DNA of 64,000 nucleotides from Methylobacterium platani (GCF_001653715.1 NZ_LWHQ01000047.1:124001-188000), one strand, 5' to 3'; positions 15,338-24,927 are shown, counted from the stretch's first letter. Notes: generated by a model not told the origin, from the letters alone. Numbers and translations: made by a program.

Positions 15338-15736
15338 TACCTCAGCCCTCGGCCGCGACTCACCATCGTGTCCCGTTCCCGGGCCCACGTTTCGAGGCGA
15401 TCCGTCCGTTGCTTGAAGCCCCTGTGGGTGTCGGTGCCGGCGGGTGGCGCGGCCTTCGCCCTTGTGCGTAGGACAGCTATAGTCGCGCTCTCAAGCACGG
15501 CCAAATCACGGATTCTTACGCTCTGTAACAGTCCGGCGGCCCACGTCGGGCCGCAAAAAAGCGTTCTGCATCAAAAGCTTGAAGAATGCATAAACCCCGA
15601 GGCCGGGCGGCCTCGGGGTGTGTCTTTTGGGCGGCACCGGGCGCCGCCGTGACGAGATCGTGGCGGGGCACAAGCCCCGGGGGACTTCGCCTTTCGGGCG
15701 AGGCCCCGCCGGGCCGGGATCCTCAGTTCGCCTTCC
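15338..15736. other. 399 bp ftsZ-lpxC intergenic region
   Basis: Holds the ftsZ-side terminator hairpin at 15594-15627 and, nearer lpxC, an AT-richer segment (about 15475-15600) that is the likely lpxC promoter. A second small hairpin (GCGGCCC/GGGCCGC) lies near 15538-15556. No gene is seen. Confidence 0.5.
15594..15627. terminator. Bidirectional terminator between ftsZ and lpxC
   Basis: ACCCCGAGGCC (15594-15604) pairs with 15609-15619. On the plus strand it is followed by GTGTCTTTT, on the minus strand by TTTATGC. It lies about 117 bp after the ftsZ stop. Confidence 0.7.
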
Positions 15737-17599
15737 TCAATTCGCTTGGCGACGCAGGAAGGCCGGGATCTCGAGCTGGTCGTCGTCCATCATGCGGTTG
15801 CCGGCCGGCACCGCGCGGCCCTGCGGGTCGAGGTTGCCCTGCGCCGGACGGTAGCCCTGGGGCTGCTGCGGCGCGTAGCCCTGCGGGGCGTAGGCCTGCG
15901 GCGCGGCCTGGCGCGGGGCCGGGGCCTGCTGCATCGGCTGATGCTGCGGCGCCTGATGCAGGTGGGCCTGCTGCAGGGGAGCCTGAGGCATCGGCCGGGG
16001 CGCCGGCTGCGGGGCGTGCGCCGCGGGAGCGGGCGCCTGCGCCGGGTGGCCGGCCTCGTCCTCGCGCCGGCCGCCGAAGCCGACGGTGGCGAGGCGGCGC
16101 AGCAGCGAGGTGCGCTTGGCGTCGGGGGTCACCTGCTGCACCGGCTCCTCGCCGCGGCTGGCCCGGATCTGGTTCTGGGCCGGCATCGGCAGGTCCTGGA
16201 CCCGGGGCATGCGCGGCGCGCGCACCACCGCCGGGGACGGCGGGATGAACGGGCCGGAGGCCATCGGCATCTGCGCCTCGGGCGCCGGGGCCGGGGCCGG
16301 CTCGTAGACGGGCGCTGTGCGCGGCTGGGCCGGGGTGATCTGCACCTCGTCGCGCATCAGGCCGGCGGCCTGGTGGACGGGGGGCAGCTCCATCCGGACG
16401 GGCTCGGGCGCCGAGGCCTGGGGATGCATCGGGGCGTGCATCGGGGCATGCGCCACCGGCTCCGGCGCCGGGGCCCGCGCTACCGGGGCCTCGGTGGGAC
16501 GAAAGGAGGCGGCGGGCGCCGACGGGGCGGCGGCCCGGGCCCGGGCCTCGGCGCGCAGGCGTTCGGCGACCTCGGCGATGCGCTGCTCGGTCTGGGCGAT
16601 CTCCGGTGAGCCGATCGCGTTGGCGTTGATCAGCGCCGGCTCGATGCCGGTGGCGACCACCGAGACCCGGATGATGCCGTCGAGGCTCTCGTCGAAGGTC
16701 GCGCCCAGGATGATGTTGGCGTCGGAATCGACCTCCTCGCGGATGCGGGTGGCGGCCTCGTCGAGCTCGTAGAGGGTCAGGTCGTTGCCGCCGGTGATCG
16801 AGATCAGCAGGCCGCGGGCGCCCTTCATCGAGACGTCGTCGAGGAGCGGGTTGGCGATCGCGGCCTCCGCGGCGCGGTTGGCGCGCTTCTCGCCCGACGC
16901 CTCGCCGGTGCCCATCATCGCCTTGCCCATGCCGCGCATGATCGCCCGCACGTCGGCGAAGTCGAGGTTGATGAGACCCTCCTTCACCATCAAGTCGGTG
17001 ATGCAGGCGACGCCCGAGTAGAGCACCTGGTCGGCCATCGCGAAGGCGTCGGCGAAGGTGGTCTTCTCGTTGGCGACCCGGAACAGGTTCTGGTTCGGGA
17101 TCACGATCAGGGTGTCGACGGCCTGCTGCAGCTCGTTGATGCCCGACTCGGCGGTGCGCATGCGGCGCACGCCCTCGAACTGGAACGGCTTCGTCACCAC
17201 GCCGACCGTCAGGATGCCCATGTCGCGGGCGGTGCGGGCGATGACCGGGGCGGCGCCGGTGCCGGTGCCGCCGCCCATGCCGGCGGTGATGAAGCACATG
17301 TGGGCGCCCGAGAGCTGGTCGCGGATCTCGTCGATCACCTCCTCGGCGGCGGCGCGGCCGACGTCGGGCTGCGAGCCGGCGCCGAGCCCCTGCGTCACCC
17401 CGATGCCCATCTGGATCACGCGCTCGGCCTTCGAGGAGGTCAGCGCCTGGGCGTCGGTGTTGGCGACCACGAACTCGCAGCCGAGGAGCCCCGACTCGAT
17501 CATGTTGTTGACGGCGTTGCCGCCGGCGCCGCCGACGCCGAACACGGTGATGCGGGGCTTCAGTTCGCGGATGTCCGGAGCTTGCAGGGAGATGGCCAT
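15737..17599 (-). CDS. ftsZ: Cell division GTPase FtsZ
   Basis: Encodes 620 aa from ATG 17599 (MAISLQAPDIRELKP). The tubulin-like GTPase domain spans about 15-330: GVGGAGGNAVNNMI near 20, the tubulin signature GGGTGTGAAP near 110, and the T7-loop region NLDFADVRAIM near 210. A Pro/Gln/Ala-rich linker of about 250 residues follows, typical of the long Rhizobiales linker. The protein ends in the conserved EIPAFLRRQ peptide that binds FtsA. It forms the Z-ring. It is 115 bp downstream of ftsA in the same orientation. Confidence 0.98.
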   Translation of the reverse strand: MAISLQAPDIRELKPRITVFGVGGAGGNAVNNMIESGLLGCEFVVANTDAQALTSSKAERVIQMGIGVTQGLGAGSQPDVGRAAAEEVIDEIRDQLSGAHMCFITAGMGGGTGTGAAPVIARTARDMGILTVGVVTKPFQFEGVRRMRTAESGINELQQAVDTLIVIPNQNLFRVANEKTTFADAFAMADQVLYSGVACITDLMVKEGLINLDFADVRAIMRGMGKAMMGTGEASGEKRANRAAEAAIANPLLDDVSMKGARGLLISITGGNDLTLYELDEAATRIREEVDSDANIILGATFDESLDGIIRVSVVATGIEPALINANAIGSPEIAQTEQRIAEVAERLRAEARARAAAPSAPAASFRPTEAPVARAPAPEPVAHAPMHAPMHPQASAPEPVRMELPPVHQAAGLMRDEVQITPAQPRTAPVYEPAPAPAPEAQMPMASGPFIPPSPAVVRAPRMPRVQDLPMPAQNQIRASRGEEPVQQVTPDAKRTSLLRRLATVGFGGRREDEAGHPAQAPAPAAHAPQPAPRPMPQAPLQQAHLHQAPQHQPMQQAPAPRQAAPQAYAPQGYAPQQPQGYRPAQGNLDPQGRAVPAGNRMMDDDQLEIPAFLRRQAN

Positions 17600-17714
17600 G
17601 ATGCGCGAGCCTCTGATGATCGTTACGTTTCTGGTGGCGCCGTGACGGCGCCGTTTGCCGTCCCGCCCCGCCGCCGCGGCCCGTTTCCGGGGCCCGCGCC
17701 GGGAGGCGATCCCG

Positions 17715-19040
17715 TTAGAAGCTCTCCCGGATCCAGCGTCCGACCTTGGAGAGGTAGGTGTCCGATCCGAGACCCGCGTGGCCGGCCTGGCCGCGGGGCT
17801 CGAAATGCTCGACATGCGAGACCTGGGGGTAGACCAGGAGGCCGACCGCGGCCGAGAAGGCCGGGCCCTTGGCGGCCTCGGGCAGCCCCTTGATGCCGAG
17901 GGGCCGGCCGATCCGGACCTGGCCCTGGAGGATGCGGCGGGCGACCTCCGGCAGCCCGACGAGCTGGCTGGCGCCGCCGGTGAGCACCACCCGGCGCCCG
18001 GCCTGGGCGGCGAAGCCCGCGTTGCGCAGGCGGTCGCGCACCAGCTCCAGCACCTCCTCGACCCGCGGGCGGATGATCCGCACGAGGTGCGATTTCGGGA
18101 TGTGGTGCGGCAGGTCGCGCTCGTCCTCGTCGACGCCGTGGACCGCGATCATGTCGCGCTCGTCCGACGCCGTCGCCATGGCGGCGCCGTAGAGGGTCTT
18201 GAGCCGCTCGGCCGCCGCCACCCGGGTCGAGAGGCCGCGGGCGATGTCCATGGTGACGTGGTGGCCGCCGACCGCGAGCGCGTCGCAATGGACGAGGTGG
18301 CCGCCGGAGAACACCCCGACGCTCGTCGTGCCGCCGCCCATGTCGACGACGGCCACACCCATCTCGGCCTCGTCGTCGACGAGCGCCGAGAGGCCCGAGG
18401 CGTACGGGGTCGCGATCACCGCCTCGACCCGCAGGTGGGTGTTCTCGACCGCCAGCATCAGGTTGCGGGCGGCGGCGATCTCGGCGGTCACGACGTGCAG
18501 GTCGACGCCGAGGCGCTCGCCGAGCATGCCCGACGGATCGACCACCGCGCTCTGCTGGTCGAGGGAGTAGCCGGTCGGCAGGGCGTGCAGCACGGCGCGC
18601 CCCGGGCTGATGCTGTGGGTGCTGGCGGCTTCCAGCACCCGCTGCACGTCCGCGCCGGTGACGGCGCCGGTGCGCACCGGGACCTTGGCGTCGAAGTGCT
18701 GCGAGCCGAGCCGCCCGCCCGACAGGCTGACGATCACCGACTGCACCTCGACCCGGGCCATGCGCTCGGCGGCGTGCACCGCCTGGCGGATCGAGGTCTC
18801 GGCCGCCTCGAGGTCGACCACGGCGCCGCCCTTCAGGCCGAGCGAGCGCTGGTGGCCGATGCCGATGATGCGGGCGAGGTGGGTGCGGCCGCGCAAGGTG
18901 GCCAGCGTCTCGACCGGCTGCAGCTCGGCGACGAGGCAGACGATCTTGCTGGTGCCGATGTCGAGCACCGACAGGGTCGCGCTGCGGCGCGCCGAGAGCG
19001 GCTTTAAGCGCGGCGTGAGACCGTGCTGGAGGAGACTCAT
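17715..19040 (-). CDS. ftsA: Cell division protein FtsA
   Basis: Encodes 441 aa of the actin fold. Phosphate-1 loop VLDIGTSKIVCLVAE is near residue 25, phosphate-2 AVVDMGGGTTSVGVFSGG near 215, the adenosine motif VVLTGGASQLVGLPEVA near 350, and the SHS2/1C insert covers about 90-170. The C-terminus ends in an amphipathic, basic helix (KVGRWIRESF) that docks FtsA on the inner membrane. It tethers the FtsZ ring and lies between ftsQ and ftsZ, the canonical order. Confidence 0.97.
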   Translation of the reverse strand: MSLLQHGLTPRLKPLSARRSATLSVLDIGTSKIVCLVAELQPVETLATLRGRTHLARIIGIGHQRSLGLKGGAVVDLEAAETSIRQAVHAAERMARVEVQSVIVSLSGGRLGSQHFDAKVPVRTGAVTGADVQRVLEAASTHSISPGRAVLHALPTGYSLDQQSAVVDPSGMLGERLGVDLHVVTAEIAAARNLMLAVENTHLRVEAVIATPYASGLSALVDDEAEMGVAVVDMGGGTTSVGVFSGGHLVHCDALAVGGHHVTMDIARGLSTRVAAAERLKTLYGAAMATASDERDMIAVHGVDEDERDLPHHIPKSHLVRIIRPRVEEVLELVRDRLRNAGFAAQAGRRVVLTGGASQLVGLPEVARRILQGQVRIGRPLGIKGLPEAAKGPAFSAAVGLLVYPQVSHVEHFEPRGQAGHAGLGSDTYLSKVGRWIRESF

Positions 19041-19128
19041 GACGCGACGCTCACCGGGGAGGAGGAAACGGAGATGGAGGGACTGGGGGAACCGACCCGA
19101 CCGGCGGGCGTCACGTCTCGCGCGCGGG

Positions 19129-20151
19129 TCATGTCTCGGTTCCCTTCGGTTTCTGCTTCTTCTTCTGGGCCTCCAGGCGCGCCGCCGCGCCCTCCTCGGT
19201 CAGCCGCACCACCACCCGGTCGGGCAGCCGCAGGTCGACCGCGATGATGTCCTTCTCGAGCAGGCTCGACTCGGCCTCGAGCTTGACGAGCCGGGCGACC
19301 GCCTCGCGGGCGCCGGTCTCGGGCAGGCGCACGTCGATCCCGTCGAGCTTGAGGGTCCAGCGCCGGCCCGACACCAGGGTGCCGGCCCGGATGCGGTCCT
19401 TGAGCGGACCCGCCGCGTCGAGGAGCGCGAGGTAGTCCTTGGTGCGCAGGTTCGCCTCCTCGCCCACCACCAGCGGCAGGTCGGCGAAGCGGCCGTCGCG
19501 CATCTGGTCGATCACCGTGCCGTCGGCGGCGATCACGGCGATCTCGCCGTTGCGCTGCCACAGGGCGCTCGGCTCGCGCTCGGTGAGCGTGATCAGGAGC
19601 TCGCGCGGATAGATCTTGCGCACCGAGACCCCGCCGATCAGCGGCACGGAGGAGAGGCGGTCGCGCACGTCGACCACGCTGAGGAAGGGCAGCGAGTTGC
19701 GCTGGTCGATGCCGGCGGCCTGCAGGATCTCGGCCGAGCGCAGCTGCACCAGCCCCGAGATCGTGACCTTGTCGAGGCCGAAGCCCAGCGCCCGGGCGGC
19801 CATGTCGAGGGGCGTGCCGTAGCGGGCCGAGATCTCGGCGTAGCCGCCACCCGACACGAAGCCGGCGGCGGCGACGAGGCCGAAGAACCCGAAGGCCAGG
19901 CCCATCCCGAGATGGCGCGGCATCCGCCGCTCGATCGGCACCGCCACCGAGGCGCGGCGCCGACGCAGGAACCGCGGCAGGACGCGGGCCGCGAGGGACT
20001 CGCCGAGCCGCGATTCTCCCGGCCGCGCCTCGCGCGACGAGGGGCCGCTCCAGGCCGGCGCCATCCCCGGCTGGGGAGCGGGCGTGCCGGCCTCCTCGCC
20101 GGCATAGCCGGCGACGGTCAGCGGCTCAGGGAAGCGTCCACCACCATCCAT
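19129..20151 (-). CDS. ftsQ: Cell division protein FtsQ
   Basis: Encodes 340 aa with a long cytoplasmic N-terminus of about 95 residues, one transmembrane helix (LGMGLAFGFFGLVAAAGFV), then the POTRA domain (LDKVTISGLVQLRSAEILQAAGI...SLPFLSVVDVRDRLSSVPLIGGVSVRKIYPRELLITLTEREPSALW) and the FtsQ beta domain. It is the divisome subunit bridging FtsB/FtsL and the periplasmic synthases. ftsA follows after 88 bp. The gene upstream, murB, is 508 bp away rather than ddl being adjacent. Confidence 0.94.
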   Translation of the reverse strand: MDGGGRFPEPLTVAGYAGEEAGTPAPQPGMAPAWSGPSSREARPGESRLGESLAARVLPRFLRRRRASVAVPIERRMPRHLGMGLAFGFFGLVAAAGFVSGGGYAEISARYGTPLDMAARALGFGLDKVTISGLVQLRSAEILQAAGIDQRNSLPFLSVVDVRDRLSSVPLIGGVSVRKIYPRELLITLTEREPSALWQRNGEIAVIAADGTVIDQMRDGRFADLPLVVGEEANLRTKDYLALLDAAGPLKDRIRAGTLVSGRRWTLKLDGIDVRLPETGAREAVARLVKLEAESSLLEKDIIAVDLRLPDRVVVRLTEEGAAARLEAQKKKQKPKGTET

Positions 20152-20659
20152 CGGACGAGTTCACCGAAAACGATACCCGGCACGGGCTGCGATCTCCGGC
20201 GCGTCAAGGCTTGGTCTCGGTCGTCCGGGGCCTCGCGTGCCGCATGCCGGACCACGAGCGCACCGGTCGCGGAGGACCGGCGTTCGTCGTCACGAGAGGT
20301 CGGCACGGCTCACCCCCGGCATCCAAGTGCTTGATGCGCCGTTAACGCCAACTCTCGAACTCGCTGGTAAATATCCGGTAAAGTTTTCGGCCCGGGCACG
20401 GGGTTCGCACGCCCCGCGCGGCGGCGCGTCGCCGGAGCGCCACGCCCCGGCGGGAGACCGGGCCCGCCCCGCCGGGCGGCCGGGCCGCCGCCGGGAAGTG
20501 ACGGCGCATCAAGAACTTACATCCCGGTCCGGGCGGGCCGCCCCCGCCCCCGGCGGGGTCCTGCGCGCGGCGGGGCGCACCCGCGATCGCGTCCGGCCGG
20601 GGCGGCCCGGATGGTTACCGTCCCGGCCGCGACGCCTGCGCCGCGGGCCGATTCGCGAA
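20152..20659. other. 508 bp gap between murB and ftsQ, no ddl
   Basis: No open frame here carries a D-alanine ligase or other motif. On the minus strand 20383-20366 holds two TTTACC elements 11 bp apart, and a GTTAAC palindrome lies near 20340; these AT-richer elements about 190-230 bp before ftsQ are candidate promoter or CtrA-type sites. The 20400-20640 part is extremely GC-rich with nothing recognisable. Confidence 0.5.
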
Positions 20660-21577
20660 TCAGCGGGCGGGCACGCCGATCCGCTTGATCTCCCAGTGCA
20701 GGTCGATGCCGGAGGTCTCGCGCACCCGCGCCCGCACCTCCTCGCCCAGGCCCTCGATGTCGGCGGCGGACGCGCCGCCGCGGTTGATCAGGAAGTTGCA
20801 GTGCATCTCCGACACTTGCGCGCCGCCGCGGGTCAGCCCGCGGCAGCCGGCGGCGTCGACGAGCTGCCAGGCCTTGCCCCCGGGCGGGTTCTTGAAGGTC
20901 GAGCCGCCGGTGCGCTCGCGGATCGGCTGCGCCGCCTCGCGGGCCGCGGTGACCCGGTCCATCTCGGCCTCGATCGCGGCCCGGTCGCCGGGCCTCCCGC
21001 GATAGGTCGCCTGGGTGAAGATCAGGTCGGCCGGCGCCGCGCAGTGGCGGTAGGCGAATCCCATCTCGGCATGCGAGAGGACGTGCAGGGCGCCCGCCCG
21101 GTCGACCGCCCGGGCCTCGACCAGGACGTCGGTGGTCTCGCCGCCATGCGCCCCGGCATTCATCCGCAGCGCGCCGCCGACCGAGCCCGGGATGCCGCGA
21201 TAGAAGGCGAGGCCGTCGAGCCCGGCTTCCGCCGCGGCGCGGGCGAGCTTCATGTCCGGCACCGCGGTGCCGGCCCGGATCGTCTCGCCCTCGATCGCGA
21301 CCGAGCCGAAGGCCTTGCCGCCGAGGCGGATGACGAGACCCGGCACGCCGCCGTCGCGCACGATCAGGTTCGAGCCGAGCCCGATCACCGTCACCGGCAC
21401 CTCGGGCGGCAGCACGGCCAGCGCCGCGGCGAGGTCCTCCTCGTCGGCGGGCGTGAACAGCACGTCGGCCGGCCCCCCGACCCGGAACCAGGTCAGGTCG
21501 GCGAGCGGATGGTCGGGCAGGAGGCGGCCGCGCAAGGACGCGGGCGCCAGAGCGGCGAGGATGGCGGCGGAGGTCAT
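20660..21577 (-). CDS. murB: UDP-N-acetylenolpyruvoylglucosamine reductase MurB
   Basis: Encodes 305 aa from ATG 21577 (MTSAAILAAL). It is a FAD-dependent cytoplasmic enzyme making UDP-MurNAc. The FAD-binding region has TWFRVGGPADVLF near residue 30, VIGLGSNLIVRDGG near 65 and YRGIPGSVGGALRMNAGAHGG near 125. The catalytic serine lies in GGSTFKNPPG near 225, and the C-terminal region has CRGLTRGGAQVSEMHCNFLIN. The longer open frame upstream lacks a ribosome site. A toxin-antitoxin pair separates it from murC. Confidence 0.97.
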   Translation of the reverse strand: MTSAAILAALAPASLRGRLLPDHPLADLTWFRVGGPADVLFTPADEEDLAAALAVLPPEVPVTVIGLGSNLIVRDGGVPGLVIRLGGKAFGSVAIEGETIRAGTAVPDMKLARAAAEAGLDGLAFYRGIPGSVGGALRMNAGAHGGETTDVLVEARAVDRAGALHVLSHAEMGFAYRHCAAPADLIFTQATYRGRPGDRAAIEAEMDRVTAAREAAQPIRERTGGSTFKNPPGGKAWQLVDAAGCRGLTRGGAQVSEMHCNFLINRGGASAADIEGLGEEVRARVRETSGIDLHWEIKRIGVPAR

Positions 21578-21666
21578 GGTTCGGTTCCGGCTCGACGCGC
21601 GGGGGCGGAGCGCTCTAGAGTTGACGCAAGGACAGTCGAGTCGGGCGCGTTCGGAGGTTGGCGCGA

Positions 21667-21921
21667 TTGGCCAGGACCGTCGTCTACACCCGCAAGGCGG
21701 CACGGGCGCTTGCCCGGATGCCGGCCGACGCCGAGGCGCTGATCCGGGCCAAGCTCGATCAGGTCGCCCGGGATCCGACCTCGCTCGCCAACAACATCCG
21801 GGCGATGAAGGGGATCCCGGGCTACCGGCTGCGGGTCGGGGATTGGCGCGCCCTCTTCACGAGCGAGGATGCAGCGATCATTGTGCACGATGTCGGGCCG
21901 CGCGGCTCGGTCTACGAGTAG
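21667..21921 (+). CDS. RelE/ParE-family toxin
   Basis: Encodes 84 aa from TTG 21667; GGAGG ends nine bases before it, whereas the TTG at 21658 touches the ribosome site. The fold signature is clear: VVYTRKAARALARMP helix, LIRAKLDQVARDP, then the beta-sheet core IRAMKGIPGYRLRVGDWRALF. RelE members cleave mRNA and ParE members inhibit gyrase; sequence alone does not settle which. The antitoxin gene follows after 10 bp, the HigBA-like toxin-first order. The pair interrupts the mur gene series on the opposite strand. Confidence 0.88.
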   Translation: MARTVVYTRKAARALARMPADAEALIRAKLDQVARDPTSLANNIRAMKGIPGYRLRVGDWRALFTSEDAAIIVHDVGPRGSVYE

Positions 21922-21931
21922 GTTTCCGGGC

Positions 21932-22312
21932 ATGACCATCGTCCGCACCAGGACGCCCTCCGGCGAGGCGATCGTGATCCTGCCGGAGGCCGAGTTCGAG
22001 CGGCTGCACGACCTCGCCGAGGAGGCCGCGGATGCCCGTGTCCTCGCCGCTTCTCTCACCCGCCTGCAGGCGGGCGACGAGGAGTTGCTGAACGGAGACG
22101 ATCTCGATGCCTTGCGCGCCGCGCCGACCCCCCTCGCCTTCTGGCGCGGCAGGCGGGGCTTGAGCGCGGCGGCGCTCGCCCGGCAGGCGGACCTGCCGGA
22201 GGAGCACGTGAGCGCGGTCGAGCGCGGCGAGAGCATCGGCGACGTCCAGCTCTACCGGCGGCTCGCCCGGGCGCTCGGGGTCGAGATCGAGGATCTCGTC
22301 CCGGATCCGTGA
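21932..22312 (+). CDS. XRE-family antitoxin
   Basis: Encodes 126 aa from ATG 21932. The N-terminal part (TIVRTRTPSGEAIVILPEAEFERLHDLAEEA) resembles the toxin-binding strand-helix of such antitoxins. A helix-turn-helix of the Cro/C1 type occupies about 70-122 (FWRGRRGLSAAALARQADLPEEHVSAVERGES...LYRRLARALGVEIEDL). It should neutralise the upstream toxin and repress the operon. Its stop is 7 bp from the convergent murC stop. Confidence 0.88.
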   Translation: MTIVRTRTPSGEAIVILPEAEFERLHDLAEEAADARVLAASLTRLQAGDEELLNGDDLDALRAAPTPLAFWRGRRGLSAAALARQADLPEEHVSAVERGESIGDVQLYRRLARALGVEIEDLVPDP

Positions 22313-22319
22313 GGGTAGT

Positions 22320-23735
22320 TCACGCCGCCTTCTCGCCGATCGAGGCGAGCTCGCCCGGCAGCGCGTAGGCCCATTGGGTGATGTTGCCGGCGCCCAGGCA
22401 CACCACGTAGTCGCCCGGCCCCGCGAGGCCGCCGACGATGCCGGCGAGATCCTCGGTGCGCTCGAGCGCGACGGCGTTGCGGTGGCCGCGGGAGGTCAGG
22501 CCCGCCACCAGGGTGTCGCGGTCGATGCCCTCGATCGGCGCCTCGCCGGCGGCGTAGACGGGGGCGACGATCACCGTGTCGGCGTCGTTGAAGCAGGTGC
22601 AGAAATCGTCGAACAGCGAGGCGAGGCGCGAGTAGCGGTGCGGCTGCACCACCGCGACGACGCGGCCGTCGGTGGAGGCGCGGGCGGCCTTCAGCACCGC
22701 CCGGATCTCGACCGGGTGATGGCCGTAATCGTCGAAGATCTGGACGCCGTTCCACTCGCCGGTGCGGGTGAAGCGGCGCTTGACGCCGCCGAAATTCGCC
22801 AGCGCCTTGCGGATCGCCTCGGGCGAGACGCCGAGCTCGTGGGCCACTGCCAGCGCCGCGGTGGCGTTGAGCGCGTTGTGCTTGCCCGGCATCGGCAGGA
22901 CGAGGTCCTCCATCTCCATCCGGAAGCCGGGGCGGCGGTCGCGGATCATCACCCGGAACCGGCTCTGGCCGCCCTTCAGGTCGACGTCGATCAGGCGCAC
23001 GTCGGCCTGCGGGTTCTCGCCGTAGGTGATGATGCGCCGGTCCTCGATGCGCCCGACGAGGTCCTGCACCGTCGGGTGGTCGATGCACATCACGGCGAAG
23101 CCGTAGAACGGGATGTTGTCGATGAAGGCCCGGAAGGCGTCCTTGATCGCGTCGAACGAGCCGAAATGGTCGAGGTGCTCGGGGTCGATGTTGGTGACGA
23201 TGGCGATGTCGGCCGGCAGCTTCAGGAAGGTGCCGTCGGATTCGTCGGCCTCGACCACCATCCAGTCGCCCTCGCCCATGCGGGCGTTGGTGCCGTAGGC
23301 GTTGATGATGCCGCCGTTGATGACGGTCGGATCGAGCTCGCCGGCATCGAGCAGGGTGGCGACGAGCGAGGTGGTGGTGGTCTTGCCGTGGGTGCCGGCC
23401 ACCGCGACGCAGGACTTGAAGCGCATCAGCTCGGCCAGCATCTCGGCCCGGCGCACCACCGGCAGGCGGCGCTCGCGGGCGGAGACCAGCTCCGGGTTGT
23501 CGCGGCGGATCGCGGTCGAGACCACCACCAGGGCGGCGTCGGCGAGGTTCTCGGCCCGGTGGCCCACGAAGGTGCGGATGCCCTTCTCGGCGAGGCGGCG
23601 CACGTTGGCGTTGTCGGACGCATCCGAGCCCTGCACCGTGTAGCCGAGATTGTGCATCACCTCGGCGATGCCGGACATGCCGATGCCGCCGATGCCGATG
23701 AAGTGGATGGGTCCGAGCTGGTTCGGCAGCTTCAT
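22320..23735 (-). CDS. murC: UDP-N-acetylmuramate-L-alanine ligase MurC
   Basis: Encodes 471 aa from ATG 23735 (MKLPNQLGPIHFIGIGGIGMSGIAEVM). It adds L-Ala to UDP-MurNAc in the cytoplasm. The N-terminal Rossmann loop GIGGIGMSG is near residue 15, the ATP loop GTHGKTTTTSLVA near 115, the catalytic region VEADESDGTFLKL near 170, and the C-terminal DDYGHHPVEIRAVL near 345. Length is normal. murG precedes it by 73 bp in the same direction. Confidence 0.98.
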   Translation of the reverse strand: MKLPNQLGPIHFIGIGGIGMSGIAEVMHNLGYTVQGSDASDNANVRRLAEKGIRTFVGHRAENLADAALVVVSTAIRRDNPELVSARERRLPVVRRAEMLAELMRFKSCVAVAGTHGKTTTTSLVATLLDAGELDPTVINGGIINAYGTNARMGEGDWMVVEADESDGTFLKLPADIAIVTNIDPEHLDHFGSFDAIKDAFRAFIDNIPFYGFAVMCIDHPTVQDLVGRIEDRRIITYGENPQADVRLIDVDLKGGQSRFRVMIRDRRPGFRMEMEDLVLPMPGKHNALNATAALAVAHELGVSPEAIRKALANFGGVKRRFTRTGEWNGVQIFDDYGHHPVEIRAVLKAARASTDGRVVAVVQPHRYSRLASLFDDFCTCFNDADTVIVAPVYAAGEAPIEGIDRDTLVAGLTSRGHRNAVALERTEDLAGIVGGLAGPGDYVVCLGAGNITQWAYALPGELASIGEKAA

Positions 23736-23808
23736 GGAGTCGGGGTCCTTCACGTCTTCTTGTTGGATCGGCGGCCGTCGGCGGGCCGACATGGTCCGTG
23801 GGCGGCCG

Positions 23809-24927
23809 CTACCGGGCCGCCGCGATGGCGGTCTCCACCACCAGGGAGGCGAGGCGCTCGGCAGCGTCGGGCAGGCCGGCGCCCCTGGCGGCGGCGGCGG
23901 CCTTGGCGAGCCGGTCGGGATCGCCGAGCAGCGCGCCGAGATCGGCGGCCAGCCGCTCAGGGGTGAAGTCCGTTTGTGGTCTGGGAAAGGCGGCGCCGAT
24001 TCCCCCCAGCACCGCGGCGTTGGCCGCCTGGTCCTGGTCGAGGGCACCGGGGAGCGGCACCAGGATCGACGGTCGTCCGATCACCGCGAGCTCCGCCACC
24101 GTCGAGGCGCCCGAGCGGGCGACGACGAGGTGGGAGGTCGCCATCTTGGCCGGCAGGTCCTTGAAGAACGGCGCCGCCGCGAAGGCGGCGAGGCCCGCGC
24201 CCTCGTAGAGCGCCTGCACCCGGGCGAGGTCCTCGGCCCGCGCCTGCTGGATCACGGTGAGGCGGGCGCGCAAGGGCGCCGGCAGCCGCACCACCGCGTC
24301 GGGCACCACGTCGCTCATCACCCGGGCGCCCTGGCTGCCGCCGAAGGCGAGGAGCTGGAGCGGCGCGTCGGGACCGACGGCGGGATAGGGCATCGCGGCC
24401 GCCGCCAGCACCGCCGGGCGGACCGGGTTGCCGGTATGGACGCGGCGGGCCTTCGCCTTGGCGGGCACGCCCCGCACCTCCGGAAAGCCGGTGGCGATCA
24501 CGCTGGCGCCGCGGGCCAGGAAGGCGTTGGCGCGGCCCATCACGGCGTTCTGCTCGTGCAGGAGCGTCGGCACCCGCAGCATCTGGGCGGCGAGCAGCGG
24601 CGGCACCGTCGGGTAGCCGCCGAAGCCGACGACGACCGCCGGGTTGAGGCGGCGCACCTGCGCGACGGCGGCCGCGAAGCCGCGCCCGAGGGTCGCCAAG
24701 GCGGCGACGCGGCGTAAAGGAGAGCGCCCGCTCGACGGGGTGGCGGAGGGCACGGCCACGATCTCGGAGGCCGGGAACTCGCCCGAGAGCGCCGCGACCC
24801 GGCTGTCGGTGGCGAGCACGACCCGGATGCCGCGCTCGCGCAGGCGCAAAGCCAGGGCCTCGGCCGGGAACAGGTGGCCGCCGGTGCCGCCCGCGGCGAG
24901 GAGCACGAGGGGTTGGGCGACGGTCAT
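23809..24927 (-). CDS. murG: Lipid II synthase MurG
   Basis: Encodes 372 aa from ATG 24927. It is the peripheral membrane GT28 glycosyltransferase that adds GlcNAc to lipid I. The N-terminal G-loop is LAAGGTGGHLFPAEAL near residue 12, then FGGYPTVPPLLAA near 100, HEQNAVMGRAN near 125, the second G-loop LLAFGGSQGARVMSD near 190, and the UDP-GlcNAc site SHLVVARSGASTVAEL near 265. It sits between ftsW and murC, the conserved order. Confidence 0.98.
   Translation of the reverse strand: MTVAQPLVLLAAGGTGGHLFPAEALALRLRERGIRVVLATDSRVAALSGEFPASEIVAVPSATPSSGRSPLRRVAALATLGRGFAAAVAQVRRLNPAVVVGFGGYPTVPPLLAAQMLRVPTLLHEQNAVMGRANAFLARGASVIATGFPEVRGVPAKAKARRVHTGNPVRPAVLAAAAMPYPAVGPDAPLQLLAFGGSQGARVMSDVVPDAVVRLPAPLRARLTVIQQARAEDLARVQALYEGAGLAAFAAAPFFKDLPAKMATSHLVVARSGASTVAELAVIGRPSILVPLPGALDQDQAANAAVLGGIGAAFPRPQTDFTPERLAADLGALLGDPDRLAKAAAAARGAGLPDAAERLASLVVETAIAAAR

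Noticed and set aside
20152..20659. Degenerate ddl between murB and ftsQ
   Set aside because: No ATP-grasp motif in any frame.
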